A stretch of 50,984 nt of DNA from Bacteroidaceae bacterium (GCA_017524545.1 JAFXVN010000040.1:1-50984), one strand, 5' to 3'. Shown: positions 15,059 to 24,175, numbered from the stretch's first letter. Notes: generated by a model from the letters alone, not told the origin. Numbers and translations: made by a program.

Positions 15059-16189
15059 ATGAAAACCTACATCCTCTTTTTTGCTTCACTTTTGTTTTTG
15101 CTGCCTCTGCAGGCACAGATGATTCCCAACACGGAAAAGAAGTGGGCTTGGCTTGGCTTCGAGCGTCCTGCCGGCGTCAATCCGATTGTCCGTCCCGACA
15201 CGGCAAGCCGTTTCTTCTGCCCGATGCACAAGAGCGTGGCGCAGTGGGAGAACAGCGAGACGTTCAATCCCGCTGCAACCATTATCAACGGCGGCATCGC
15301 CCTGCTCTATCGTGCCGAGGACAACATCGCCAAGGGCATTGGGTCGCGTACGTCCCGCATCGGCTATGCCTATAGCGAGGACGGCATCCACTTCCAGCAC
15401 CACGGCGCACCCGTCCTCTTCCCCGGTGGCGACGAGTGGACGGACTTCGACGCCCCGGGCGGCTGCGAAGACCCGCGCGTCTGCATGACCGAGGACGGCC
15501 TCTACGTCATGACCTATACAAGCTGGAACCGCAAGCTGGCACGCCTGAGTGTCGCCACATCGCGCGACCTCGTGCATTGGACGAAGCACGGCCCCATCTT
15601 CTCCGACGAACACAAAAGCCAGCTCAGCAAGGGCTACACGAAGTCGGGCTCCATCGTGACAGAGATAAAGAACGGCCGTCAGGTCATCGCACGCATCAAA
15701 GGCAAGTACATGATGTACTGGGGCGAGAACTTTGTGAACATCGCCACCAGCGACGACCTCATCCACTGGACACCGATGCTGGCTCCCGACGGCAAGCTGC
15801 TGCACGTCATGGACACGCGCAGGGGATATTTCGACAGCCAGCTCGTGGAATGCGGTCCGCCTGCCATCAAGACAAAGAAGGGCATCATGCTCTTCTACAA
15901 CGGCAAGAACCGAGGAGGCGAGAATGGCGACCGCCGCTTTGCCTCGGGTGCCTATTGTGCAGGGCAGGCACTCTTCTCCCTGAAAGACCCCACCCAGCTC
16001 ATCGACCGTCTGGACGAGCCTTTCTTCTATCCCGAGGACGACTTCGAGAAGAGCGGGCAGTACCCCTCGGGAACGGTCTTCATCGAGGGGCTTGTGCCTT
16101 TCCAGGGCAAGTGGTATCTCTACTACGGATGCGCCGATTCGTTCGTCGGCATGGCAATTTACGACCCTGCAAAAGCCAAGAATCGTTAA
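15059..16189 (+). CDS. Secreted glycoside hydrolase family 130 protein
   Basis: 376 residues. A signal peptide (core ILFFASLLFLLPLQAQ) is followed by a five-bladed beta-propeller. Family marks are NPAATI...LLYRAED, GGCEDPRV (the conserved E-D-P-R of GH130) and the late FIEGLVPFQGKWYLYYG. GH130 members act on beta-mannosides; intracellular ones are phosphorylases, while secreted Bacteroides members with this layout are often hydrolases on beta-1,2-mannosides. The signal peptide favours the second, by inference. No other carbohydrate genes are adjacent, so the target glycan cannot be deduced. Confidence 0.85.
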   Translation: MKTYILFFASLLFLLPLQAQMIPNTEKKWAWLGFERPAGVNPIVRPDTASRFFCPMHKSVAQWENSETFNPAATIINGGIALLYRAEDNIAKGIGSRTSRIGYAYSEDGIHFQHHGAPVLFPGGDEWTDFDAPGGCEDPRVCMTEDGLYVMTYTSWNRKLARLSVATSRDLVHWTKHGPIFSDEHKSQLSKGYTKSGSIVTEIKNGRQVIARIKGKYMMYWGENFVNIATSDDLIHWTPMLAPDGKLLHVMDTRRGYFDSQLVECGPPAIKTKKGIMLFYNGKNRGGENGDRRFASGAYCAGQALFSLKDPTQLIDRLDEPFFYPEDDFEKSGQYPSGTVFIEGLVPFQGKWYLYYGCADSFVGMAIYDPAKAKNR

Positions 16190-16248
16190 AAACCGCTTCG
16201 CAAGCAATTTTTTCTGTCGGCACTTTTGGCAGAGTGCGCAAAAAGTGA

Positions 16249-16256
16249 TACATTTG
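16249..16256 (+). promoter_or_regulatory. -7 promoter element TACATTTG
   Basis: TACATTTGCGCC, 9 bp upstream of the bamD ATG at 16266, so the leader would be very short. Confidence 0.65.
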
Positions 16257-16265
16257 CGCCTTGAT

Positions 16266-17171
16266 ATGGAAAAACTTAGAACCTTATTCCTGCTTTTTGC
16301 CTCCTGCTCGCTGTTCCTGATTTCATGCAGCGAATATACAGCCGTGCTCAAGAGCGACGACTACGAATACAAGTACGAGGCAGCCAAGGCACTCTATGCC
16401 AGCGGTCATTACCGTCAGGCATCAGAGCTTTTCGGCATGTTGCTGGCACCGCTGAAGGGAACATCCTACGGAGAGGAAAGCCTCTACATGCTGGCGGAGA
16501 GCAACATGAAGGCAAGGGACTACGAGTCGGCCGCCATGTTCTTCAAGAAGTACTATCAGGCTTATCCCAAGGGCATTTACATGGAGCAGGCTCGCTACAA
16601 CAGCGGATATGCCCTCTACAAGCAGACCCCCGACATCCGCCTCGACCAGACAAGCACGATGGAGGCCATCTCCGAGTTCCAGACCTTCCTGGACTACTGC
16701 CCGCACACAACCCTCAAGGATCAGGCACAGGAAATCATCTATATCTTGCAGGACAAGCTCGTCAACAAGGAGTACCTCTCTGCCAAACTCTATTATGACT
16801 TGGGCACCTACATGATAAATTCAGCGTATGGCGGCAGCAACTACGCGGCCTGCGTGGTGACGGCGCAAAACGCCCTGAAAGACTACCCGTACGCATCGGC
16901 AGAGTTGCGCGAGGAGCTTTCCATCCTGGTGCTCCGCGCCAAGTACCATCTGGCACGCCAGAGCGTCGAGGAGAAGCGTGTGGAGCGTTTCCGCGATGCC
17001 ATCGATGAATACTATGCCTTCCAGAACGACTACCCCGAAAGCAAGCACTTGAAGGAAGCCAAGGCCATCTTCGACCATGCAGAGCGTATCGTGGAGAAGA
17101 AAGGCATAATCCTCGATGACGACGACGACATCCTGAAATACAGCAAAAAAGAAAAGCAGGAAGGAAAATAA
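16266..17171 (+). CDS. bamD: Outer membrane assembly lipoprotein BamD
   Basis: 301 residues. The lipoprotein signal ends at a lipobox (LISC), so the mature protein begins at Cys21 and is anchored in the outer membrane facing the periplasm. The rest is tetratricopeptide-like repeats (ASGHYRQASELF, ARDYESAAMFFKKYYQAYPKG, ARYNSGYALY), as in BamD, which works with BamA in inserting beta-barrel proteins. The next genes, rpoZ and a DUF4293 protein, are the standard Bacteroidetes neighbours. An in-frame ATG at 16092 lies in the preceding gene and is rejected as a start. Confidence 0.9.
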   Translation: MEKLRTLFLLFASCSLFLISCSEYTAVLKSDDYEYKYEAAKALYASGHYRQASELFGMLLAPLKGTSYGEESLYMLAESNMKARDYESAAMFFKKYYQAYPKGIYMEQARYNSGYALYKQTPDIRLDQTSTMEAISEFQTFLDYCPHTTLKDQAQEIIYILQDKLVNKEYLSAKLYYDLGTYMINSAYGGSNYAACVVTAQNALKDYPYASAELREELSILVLRAKYHLARQSVEEKRVERFRDAIDEYYAFQNDYPESKHLKEAKAIFDHAERIVEKKGIILDDDDDILKYSKKEKQEGK

Positions 17172-17206
17172 GGATTGACAATACAAATTAGTTACTACAT
17201 ATAAGT

Positions 17207-17542
17207 ATGGATTACAAGAAATCTACAGCACCCAACGACACCGTCAACAGAGACCCCATGAGCCTCTGCGAAGAGACCGGCAACATCTACGAGAGCGTGG
17301 TTATCATCGGCAAGCGAGCCAATCAGATTTCCGCCGACATCAAGCAGGAACTGAGCAAGAAGCTCTCCGAGTTCGCCAGCACACAGGACAATCTGGACGA
17401 AGTGTTCGAGAATCGTGAGCAGATAGAAATCAGCCGCTACTACGAGAAGCTCCCCAAGGCTACCCTCATGGCCACCCAGGAGTTCATCGACGGCAAGATT
17501 TACTACCGCAACCCAAGCAAGGAGACAACCCTGCTGGACTAA
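17207..17542 (+). CDS. rpoZ: DNA-directed RNA polymerase omega subunit
   Basis: 111 residues. The core NIYESVVIIGKRANQISADIKQELSKKLSEF is the Rpb6/omega fold that stabilises the beta-prime subunit. The C-terminal extension (TLMATQEFIDGKIYYRNP) is typical of Bacteroidetes omega. It is 35 bp after bamD and 10 bp before the DUF4293 gene, consistent with one operon. Confidence 0.9.
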   Translation: MDYKKSTAPNDTVNRDPMSLCEETGNIYESVVIIGKRANQISADIKQELSKKLSEFASTQDNLDEVFENREQIEISRYYEKLPKATLMATQEFIDGKIYYRNPSKETTLLD

Positions 17543-17552
17543 TCAGCCTTTT

Positions 17553-18014
17553 ATGATACAGCGCATACAGACCCTCTACCTGCTCGCAGCCATGATGCTC
17601 TGCATCGGCTGTCTCTGTACGCCCATCGCACACTTCATGGTAAGCGAGAGCGGGGAGATGGTGGATATGTACAACCTGTGGCTTGTGTCGGCCCAAGGCG
17701 GACACCTGTTTTCTTTCTGCCCAGTGCAGATGGGACTGCTTGTCATCACGGCCGCCGCAGTGTTTTTCGACATCTGGCTCTTCAGACGTCGTGCTTTGCA
17801 GATGCGCCTTGCCACAATCTGCATGATTCTGCTTGTGGCATGGTATGCGGCATACGGCATCATCAGCTACTTGCTTTGCGTGGAGATGCAGGCCATTTGG
17901 CGTCCGCATTGGACAGCGGCTCTGCCAGCCGCAGCCCTCATCATGCTTTACCTTGCCTTCCGGGGCATCATGAAGGACGAAATGCTCGTCCGCTCTCTTG
18001 ACCGCCTTCGCTGA
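17553..18014 (+). CDS. DUF4293 family membrane protein
   Basis: 153 residues with four predicted membrane helices. The start MIQRIQTLYLLAAMMLCIG is the usual opening of DUF4293, a Bacteroidetes family of unknown function that regularly follows rpoZ. It is convergent with the phosphoesterase gene on the other strand, 18 bp away; no strong terminator hairpin was seen in that gap. Confidence 0.85.
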   Translation: MIQRIQTLYLLAAMMLCIGCLCTPIAHFMVSESGEMVDMYNLWLVSAQGGHLFSFCPVQMGLLVITAAAVFFDIWLFRRRALQMRLATICMILLVAWYAAYGIISYLLCVEMQAIWRPHWTAALPAAALIMLYLAFRGIMKDEMLVRSLDRLR

Positions 18015-18032
18015 AAAAGCCGGGGGTTCTCC

Positions 18033-19046
18033 CTATTTCAGCATTTCGGCATAGAAGTCGATGGCAGCTTTTACTTTCTCTATAGCCTCGGGCATGGAGC
18101 AGTGAAGCTTGCCACCGCTTGCGTTTTTGTGCCCGCCCCCTCCGAAGAAGCGTGATGCCATCTGGTCGCAGGGGAAGTCGCCGATGCTGCGCAGGCTGAG
18201 CTTCATGGTGCCGGGATGTTCCGTGTCCTCGTTGATGAAGATGCTCAGGCGCATACCGAGCATGGTCAGGGGAATGTTGACGAAGCCCTCTGTGTCGCCG
18301 TTCTTGACCTTGAACCGCCGGCGCTCCTCATTGGTGAGCGTCATTATGGAGGTGTGGCGGTCGTGCAGCACTTTCATGTTGACATAGAGCAGGAAGCCCT
18401 GCAAGCGCAGCCGCCCCTCGGAAGCTGTGTAGAAGACATTGCGGTAGATTTGGTCCTTGTCGATGCCGCGTGCCATGAGGCGGCTGATGTATTCGTAGAT
18501 GATGGGACGGTTGGAGTTGAAGGAGAAGGCGCCGGTGTCGCACATCATGGCGGTGTAGAGGCAGACGGCCTCGTCGTGCGAGATGTCGTCGAGTTCTCCC
18601 GCCTTGCTGAGCAAATGGCAGATGACCTCGCCCGTGGCGCTCATCTCGGGTTCGGAGAATGTGAGCTGGCAGAAGTCGGGGTTCGGGTCCAGATGGTGGT
18701 CGATGAGGATGCGTGGCGCCTTGCTTGCCATGATGTCCTGCTCCATATAGCCAAGCCGGTTGGGCTGGTTGAGGTCGCAGACGATAACGAGTTCAGCCCC
18801 CTCAATAGCTGCCTTTGCTTGCTCCTGCTGTTTCTTGTTTGTATAGATGAGGATGCTGTCGGCTCCCGGCATCCACTTCAGGAAGTCGGGGAAGATGTTG
18901 GGCACGATGATTGTTGCCTGCTTGCCTTTTCTCTCGAGGTAGTGCTTCAGGGCAAGCGATGAGCCGATGGCGTCGCCGTCGGGATTGACGTGGGCGCAGA
19001 TGACAACATTATTTGTCAATTCAAAATTGGTTAAGTCAAAAATCAA
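18033..19046 (-). CDS. nrnA: DHH-family phosphoesterase, NrnA-like
   Basis: About 337 residues. It has the DHH motifs in order: AHVNPDGDAIGSS, VCDLNQPNR, LIDHHLDPN, and the DHHA1 substrate-binding signature GGGGHKNASGG. NrnA-type enzymes degrade short RNA oligonucleotides and dephosphorylate pAp using manganese. The N-terminus is unusual: there is no ATG, the best start is TTG at 19046, and the first dozen residues (IFDLTNFELTNN) derive from a low-complexity ttttgaattgac stretch, so the normal N-terminal helix may have been replaced. Confidence 0.85.
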   Translation of the reverse strand: MIFDLTNFELTNNVVICAHVNPDGDAIGSSLALKHYLERKGKQATIIVPNIFPDFLKWMPGADSILIYTNKKQQEQAKAAIEGAELVIVCDLNQPNRLGYMEQDIMASKAPRILIDHHLDPNPDFCQLTFSEPEMSATGEVICHLLSKAGELDDISHDEAVCLYTAMMCDTGAFSFNSNRPIIYEYISRLMARGIDKDQIYRNVFYTASEGRLRLQGFLLYVNMKVLHDRHTSIMTLTNEERRRFKVKNGDTEGFVNIPLTMLGMRLSIFINEDTEHPGTMKLSLRSIGDFPCDQMASRFFGGGGHKNASGGKLHCSMPEAIEKVKAAIDFYAEMLK

Positions 19047-19079
19047 AATGAAAAGCGTTAGAATGATGATTATTTACTG

Positions 19080-19272
19080 AAGTTTCTGAAGTTAAAATGG
19101 AAGTTAAAGTGGAAGTTAACTCGCTTCGCTCGTGGAAGTTAAAATGGACAATACCAAATATGCCAGCAGCATCCAACACTATCGTCCTGCCAGCTTTGCT
19201 GGCATAACTTCCAGCACGCAGTGCTTAACTCCCTATTTAACTTCATTTTATAACTCCCGAAAATTAAATGAG
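19080..19272. repeat. GAAGTTAA repeats with inverted copies
   Basis: Direct units (ggaagttaaa, at least four between 19083 and 19146) are interrupted by aactcgcttcgctcg. They are mirrored near 19204-19256 by taacttcc/ttaacttc units. A local hairpin (tgccagc...gctggca, about 19187-19204) lies between. No gene is present. The patch separates two minus-strand genes. Confidence 0.65.
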
Positions 19273-19273
19273 T

Positions 19274-20887
19274 TTATAAATCTTTTGTTGGCAGCGACTT
19301 CCCCTGGTCAAGTATTTCCTTGGCTTTGATGACTGTGGGGTCGTCCTTTCCGAGGAACATCAGGTAGTCCCGCATTTCGCCTACATTATATATAATGCTG
19401 CCGTAGATGTTGCGTTCGAAGAGGCGGCGGCTCTTTTGGAGCATGAGGTTGCGGCGGCGCAGCTGATGCTTCTCGCCGAACTGTGCGAACTTCTCCAAGA
19501 GGTTTTCCTTGCGGAGGAACTGCTCCATGCGTTCTGCTGTCCGTAGCGATGTGAGCTTGGCACGGTTCTCGTCGGAATAGGCGAAGGCGAACTGGCGGAT
19601 GAGGCCGTTGAAGAAAGCTTCGCGATAGTAGGATGTTACGCCCGTGGTGTCCTCTGGCACAAAGACATCGGGCATAATGCCGCCGCCGCCATAGACAATG
19701 CGGCCGATGCTGGTCTGGTACTGCTCACCCTCCTGGCGGATGCTGTCCTGCGAGAAGAACTCGCCCCGTTCGTAGCGGGCTATGAGGTCGTTTTCGTACT
19801 CTTCACCGTGTCCCTTCTCGTAGGGTTTCTGGATGCAACGGCCGCTGGGGGTGTAGTATCGTGCAACGGTGAGACGCACCACGCTGCCGTCGCGGAACTC
19901 CATCGGCTCTTGCACAAGTCCCTTGCCGAAGGTGCGCCGGCCCACGATGGTGCCTCGGTCGTTATCTTGGATGGCTCCTGCAAATATCTCGCTGGCACTG
20001 GCACTGCCTTCATCCACGAGCACCACAAGAGGGAGCTTTTGGAAGCTGCCGCGTCCGTCGCTGTAGAATTCTTTGCGCGGACTCTTGCGCCCCTCGGTAT
20101 AGACAATCAGCTTGCCGTCTGGCAGGAACTCGTTGACCATCTGGATGGCGATGTGCATGTAGCCGCCTCTATTCCCGCGAAGATCCACGATGAGCTGTGT
20201 CATTCCCTCCATATTGAGTTTGGCCAGGGCGACAAGCATTTCGGCGTATGTTTGTTCGCCGAAGTTCTTTACGCGGATGAAGCCTGTCTTTTCGCCCATC
20301 ATATAGTAGGCATCGACGCTGACCACCGGGATGTCGCCGCGCACGACGGTGAAGTACTGTAGGTCTGCCGCTCCGTGACGCTTGATGCCGAGCATGACCT
20401 TCGAGCCTTTCTCGCCCTTGAGCCGCTTCATCACATTATCGGTGTCCTTTCCGTTGAGCGTGTCCTTGTCTGCCGTAACAATGCGGTCGCCAGCCAGGAT
20501 GCCCACCTTCTCTGCGGGGCCGCCGTGGATGACGGACATGACATTGACGGTGTCTCTTTCCATCGTGAATTGTACGCCGATGCCGCTAAAGGAGCCTTTC
20601 AGGTCTTCGCTTGCCTCCTCTGCATCCTTCGGGCCGAAGTAGCTGCTGTGCGGGTCGAGCTCGCTGAGTATCTGCGGCATGGCATCCTCGACGAGCGTAT
20701 TCATATCGACTGTATCGACGTAGTTGTTGTCGATGAGTTGCAACAGGTAGCCCACCTTGCTTGTTCCTGTATTGATGATGCTGATACGCCCTGTGGAGAA
20801 GTGGTTGGTATAGAATGTGCCGATGAAGATGCCCACGATGGTGCCAAGGGCAATGAGCAGGGGCGTGAAACGATGCTTGTTATCCAT
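19274..20887 (-). CDS. S41 family C-terminal processing protease
   Basis: 537 residues. A single N-terminal membrane anchor (LLIALGTIVGIFIGTFY) is followed by a PDZ domain (GIGVQFTMERDTVNVMSVIHGGPAEKVGI) and the S41 protease domain with catalytic Ser in VDEGSASASEI and Lys in GRRTFGKGLVQ. A C-terminal extension of about 150 residues is typical for Bacteroidetes members. It should cleave periplasmic or envelope proteins near their C-termini. Upstream on the same strand lies the M3 peptidase-deaminase fusion gene. Confidence 0.9.
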   Translation of the reverse strand: MDNKHRFTPLLIALGTIVGIFIGTFYTNHFSTGRISIINTGTSKVGYLLQLIDNNYVDTVDMNTLVEDAMPQILSELDPHSSYFGPKDAEEASEDLKGSFSGIGVQFTMERDTVNVMSVIHGGPAEKVGILAGDRIVTADKDTLNGKDTDNVMKRLKGEKGSKVMLGIKRHGAADLQYFTVVRGDIPVVSVDAYYMMGEKTGFIRVKNFGEQTYAEMLVALAKLNMEGMTQLIVDLRGNRGGYMHIAIQMVNEFLPDGKLIVYTEGRKSPRKEFYSDGRGSFQKLPLVVLVDEGSASASEIFAGAIQDNDRGTIVGRRTFGKGLVQEPMEFRDGSVVRLTVARYYTPSGRCIQKPYEKGHGEEYENDLIARYERGEFFSQDSIRQEGEQYQTSIGRIVYGGGGIMPDVFVPEDTTGVTSYYREAFFNGLIRQFAFAYSDENRAKLTSLRTAERMEQFLRKENLLEKFAQFGEKHQLRRRNLMLQKSRRLFERNIYGSIIYNVGEMRDYLMFLGKDDPTVIKAKEILDQGKSLPTKDL

Positions 20888-20888
20888 T

Positions 20889-20960
20889 TTTCGATTTCAC
20901 CATTTTACAATTTCACAATTCATTTGTACAATTGTCGGATTGTCCAATTGTCAAATGCGA
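20889..20960. repeat. Repeat at the end of the fusion gene
   Basis: On the minus strand it reads tttgacaattggacaat..., then aattgtgaaattg. It encodes the last residues of the deaminase domain (TIGQSDNCTNEL), contains its stop and runs up to the start of the S41 gene. Confidence 0.7.
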
Positions 20961-23447
20961 GACTTCTATGCCTGCTCTGCGCAGGAGGTCAACGCCATCG
21001 GTGAGGCGGTACTCGCGGCTGTAGATGACGCGCTTGATGCCTGCCTGTATGATGAGCTTGGCGCACTCGATGCAAGGCGAGTCGGTGACGTAGAGCGTTG
21101 AGCCGTCGCTGTTGTTGCCGCTGCGGGCTATCTTGGTGATGGCATTGGCTTCGGCGTGAAGGACGTAGGGCTTCGTTACGCCGTTCTCTTCGCAGACATT
21201 CTCGAAGCCAGACGGTGTGCCGTTGTAGCCATCGCTGATGATCATCTTGTCCTTGACGACGAGGGCTCCCACCTGGCGGCGTTGGCAGTAGCTGTTCTCG
21301 CTCCATATCTGTGCCATGCGCAGGTAGCGGCGGTCGAGTTCGCGCTGCTTGGCCTCCCCCTTCCCCTCCAAAGGAGGGGTGATGAGGCCGTTGCGCTTGA
21401 GCAGAGCCTTGATGTCAGGTTCTTTGCCTCGGAAGTTGACATAGAGCTGCATGGGGTCGGCAGTGCCGCCCTTGGAGAGTATTTCGCTGCGGAAGCGTTC
21501 TGCTGTCTCCTTGTCGAAGATGCCTTTTTCAAGGAAGAGGCTGAAAGCGTCGGCATCGAGCACTTCAGCCCATTTGTAGCTATAGTAGCCCGACGCATAG
21601 CCGCCGCTCATGATATGCGAGAACTGCACGCTCATGTTCGTCTCTGGTACGGTGGGCAGCAGTTGCGTGCGGCTCCAAGCCTTGCGCTCGAAGTCCATAA
21701 TGTCCTCCGTAAGTGGCTCCGTAAGGGTATGATAGGCCATGTCGAGCATACAGAAACTGAGCTGGCGGATGCAAGCGTAGCCGCAGTGGAAGTTACGGCT
21801 TTGGCGGATGCGCTGGATGAGTTCGTCGGGTATGGGTGCACCTGTCTCGAAGTGGAAGGCGAAGGTGTGCAGGAACTCGGGCTCGACGGCGAAGTTTTCC
21901 ATCAGCTGCGATGGCAGTTCCACAAAGTCGCGCTTGACGTTTGTCCCGCTCAATGCCTTGTAGTGCACCTTCGAGAAGATGCTGTGCAGGGCGTGGCCGA
22001 ACTCGTGCAGGAAGGTCTCCACCTCGCTCAACGTGAGCAGGGAAGGCTTTTCTGCTGTTGGCTTTGTCAGGTTCATCACGATGCTGACGTGCGGACGATG
22101 GTCGTTGCCTGCATCGTCGGTGTATTGTTCCTGGAAGTCTGTCATCCAGGCACCACTCTGTTTGCTGGGGCGCGGGAAGAAGTCGGCATAGAGGACTGCC
22201 AGGAAACTTCCGTCGGCATCGAACACCTCGTAGGCTTCCACGTCGGGATGATAGACCTCAATGTCTGGTTGCAGACGGAATGTGATGCCATAGAGCATGG
22301 TGGCGAGACCGAAGATGCCGTCCTTGACGTTCTGGAGCTTGAAGTAGGGGCGCAGCATCTCGCTGTCGATGTTATGCTTGCGGAGCTGTTCCTTGTGGCT
22401 GTAATATGAGAAGTCCCAAGGCAGTAGAAGCCTCTCCCCAGCCCTCTCCAAAGGAGAGGGAGATTTGTCGCCGCACCTTTCCCCCTCTCCTTTGGAGAGG
22501 GTTGGGGTGAGGCTGTTTACCTCTTCCTTCGCCACAGGCATATAGTCTTCGAAGAGTTTCTCGATAAGGTCGTTCACGCGAGCCGTGTTTCCTGCCATCC
22601 TGTCTTTCAGGGCATAGTCGGCAAAGCATTTGTAGCCGAGCAGCTGTGCCAGCTCCAGGCGGAGGTTGACTATCCTGCGGATGATTTCGCGGTTGTCGCA
22701 AGTGTCGCCCTTGCAGCAGATGGTGTTCTTTGCCATATACATTTGGCGGCGCAATTCGCGGTCGTCGGCGTATGTGAGGAAGGGACCATAGCTTGGCGCA
22801 TGGAGCGTAAAGAGCCAGCCCTCTTTGCCGCGTTCCTTGGCAGCGAGAGCTGCGGCTTCCTTTGCTGTGTCGGGCAGACCGGCCAGCTGGTGCTCGTCAG
22901 TGATGTGAAGCGCGAAGTCGTTCGTCTGTTTTAGCTCGTTCTGGCTGAACTGTAAACCGAGTTGGGCAAGCTCTGTCTCAATCGCGGCAAACCGCTCCTT
23001 GTCCTCCTTGCCGAGAAGGGCACCGCTGCGGACAAAGGCATCGTATGTGTCGTTCAGGAGTTTCTGCTGTTCCGGAGTGAGCTGTTTCTCCTTTTCTCCT
23101 TTTAACCCTTTCACCCTTTCAAAAAGCTTCTCGTTGTGCATGATGCGGGCATAGTGTTCCGTGAGCATTGGCGAGAGCTTCTGTGCCAGAGCGTCCATCT
23201 CGTCGCATGTGTTGGCGCTGACCAGATTGAAGAAGATGCTGGTGATGCGCTCTAACAGTTCGCCCGTGCGTGGGGCGATGGTGTTCTCGAAGGTCGGCGG
23301 TTCAGGATTGCCGACGATGGCTTCGATGGCTTCGTCTTCCAGTCGCATCGCTTCGAGGATGGCGGGTTCATAGTCCTCCAGCTGGATTTGCGAAAAAGGC
23401 GCTGTCCCGTGGAGTGTCGGGAAAGAAGGGGAAAGAAGGATATTCAT
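20913..23447 (-). CDS. M3 metallopeptidase fused to dCMP deaminase
   Basis: 844 residues in one open frame. Residues 1 to about 687 are an M3-family oligopeptidase/dipeptidyl carboxypeptidase with the zinc motif HEFGH near residue 480. From about 697 it is a complete deoxycytidylate deaminase with the zinc ligands HAE (near 765) and PCIEC (near 790), plus the GALVVKDKMIISDGYNGTP block. The two are joined by ITPPLEGKGEA, which is the translation of a GC-rich inverted repeat (21351-21395). In most Bacteroidales I believe these are separate neighbours. A second repeat pair inserts about 30 residues (NSLTPTLSKGEGER...SPSPLERAGERLLL) near residues 310-341 of the peptidase. Whether the product is cut or acts as one chain is unknown. 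Confidence 0.85.
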   Translation of the reverse strand: MNILLSPSFPTLHGTAPFSQIQLEDYEPAILEAMRLEDEAIEAIVGNPEPPTFENTIAPRTGELLERITSIFFNLVSANTCDEMDALAQKLSPMLTEHYARIMHNEKLFERVKGLKGEKEKQLTPEQQKLLNDTYDAFVRSGALLGKEDKERFAAIETELAQLGLQFSQNELKQTNDFALHITDEHQLAGLPDTAKEAAALAAKERGKEGWLFTLHAPSYGPFLTYADDRELRRQMYMAKNTICCKGDTCDNREIIRRIVNLRLELAQLLGYKCFADYALKDRMAGNTARVNDLIEKLFEDYMPVAKEEVNSLTPTLSKGEGERCGDKSPSPLERAGERLLLPWDFSYYSHKEQLRKHNIDSEMLRPYFKLQNVKDGIFGLATMLYGITFRLQPDIEVYHPDVEAYEVFDADGSFLAVLYADFFPRPSKQSGAWMTDFQEQYTDDAGNDHRPHVSIVMNLTKPTAEKPSLLTLSEVETFLHEFGHALHSIFSKVHYKALSGTNVKRDFVELPSQLMENFAVEPEFLHTFAFHFETGAPIPDELIQRIRQSRNFHCGYACIRQLSFCMLDMAYHTLTEPLTEDIMDFERKAWSRTQLLPTVPETNMSVQFSHIMSGGYASGYYSYKWAEVLDADAFSLFLEKGIFDKETAERFRSEILSKGGTADPMQLYVNFRGKEPDIKALLKRNGLITPPLEGKGEAKQRELDRRYLRMAQIWSENSYCQRRQVGALVVKDKMIISDGYNGTPSGFENVCEENGVTKPYVLHAEANAITKIARSGNNSDGSTLYVTDSPCIECAKLIIQAGIKRVIYSREYRLTDGVDLLRRAGIEVSHLTIGQSDNCTNEL
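22425..22515. repeat. Paired GC-rich inverted repeats inside the M3 domain
   Basis: ctctccaaaggagag and ctctcctttggagag-type hairpin units in opposite arrangement, translated in frame in the minus-strand gene. Unit structure matches those at 67-137 and 35428-35466. Confidence 0.75.
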
Positions 23448-23465
23448 TATTTATGTCGTTATTCC

Positions 23466-24143
23466 TTAGTGATTGTCGTTGAGGAGCTTTCCGATGTCGT
23501 GGATGGTGAAATGTCCTCTGCCCAAGCGGATGTTTCCTTCCTCGTGCCAGCGGTTGAGGAGGCGGGAGATGGTGAGGCGTGTCTCGCCAATGTAGTGGGC
23601 AAGATGCCGCATTTGGATGATGAGTTCCGTTTCGCCCTCACAGTCGGGGAAGACGGTGCGCAGGAAGTGCAGCAGCCGTTCTTCGGCAGTGTCGAGCCGG
23701 TAGGGACGGAGTGCCGCCTTGCGTTTTTGGGCGCAGGCAGAAAGGGCATTGAGCAAGTTGAAACGGAACACTTCGCTCTTCATCATATAATTGCTTACCA
23801 TTGCTTTGCCCACGTTGAGCACCTTGACGTCTGTCTTTGCCAGATAGGTGTGTTCGTATGTCGGGTACAGGCCAAAAAGCCTGTCTGCTTCGATGACGGC
23901 AGGTCTCCTCAGCAGAGAGCGTGTCGTATAGCTGCCATCGGCGGACTGGTGCTCGCGCAACAACTCGCCTTCGACAAGCCAAAGCAGCTGTGAGCAGACA
24001 TCGCCCTGACGGATGAGCGGCATCTTGGAGGCCGGCAGCTCGTCTATGTCGAGCCGCATAGCTTCTTCCCACCCAAGCAGCTCCGTGCTACTGATGCCAC
24101 CGAGCAAGGGCAGATGCGTAAGAAGGGCGTAGTCGTTTACCAT
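23466..24143 (-). CDS. Crp/Fnr family transcription regulator
   Basis: 225 residues: an N-terminal cyclic-nucleotide-binding-type beta barrel (ASKMPLIRQGDVCSQLLWLVEGELLRE) and a C-terminal winged helix (LAHYIGETRLTISRLLNRWHEEGNIRLGRG). There is no FNR-type cysteine cluster, so its signal is unknown. It lies between the ApbE gene and the M3 fusion gene, and the M3 start is 18 bp after its stop. The start codon and first residues (MVND) are part of an ATGGTAAA repeat unit. Confidence 0.85.
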   Translation of the reverse strand: MVNDYALLTHLPLLGGISSTELLGWEEAMRLDIDELPASKMPLIRQGDVCSQLLWLVEGELLREHQSADGSYTTRSLLRRPAVIEADRLFGLYPTYEHTYLAKTDVKVLNVGKAMVSNYMMKSEVFRFNLLNALSACAQKRKAALRPYRLDTAEERLLHFLRTVFPDCEGETELIIQMRHLAHYIGETRLTISRLLNRWHEEGNIRLGRGHFTIHDIGKLLNDNH

Positions 24144-24175
24144 TTCTCTTGATTCTTAATTCTTAACCCTTAGCT
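24144..24175. repeat. GTTAAGAATTAAG repeat joining ApbE and Crp genes
   Basis: On the minus strand gggttaagaattaag encodes the last residues and stop of ApbE (RVKN, TAA), and the adjoining sequence gives the ATG of the Crp gene. The whole 12-bp gap between the genes is repeat sequence. Confidence 0.7.

Noticed and set aside
15086-16351. Minus-strand frame of 421 codons opposite GH130
   Set aside because: The plus strand has clear GH130 motifs and a signal peptide; the minus frame is a shadow produced by third-position GC.
21156-22409. Plus-strand frame of 417 codons opposite the M3-deaminase gene
   Set aside because: The minus strand carries the zinc motifs of both domains; the plus frame has no recognisable features.
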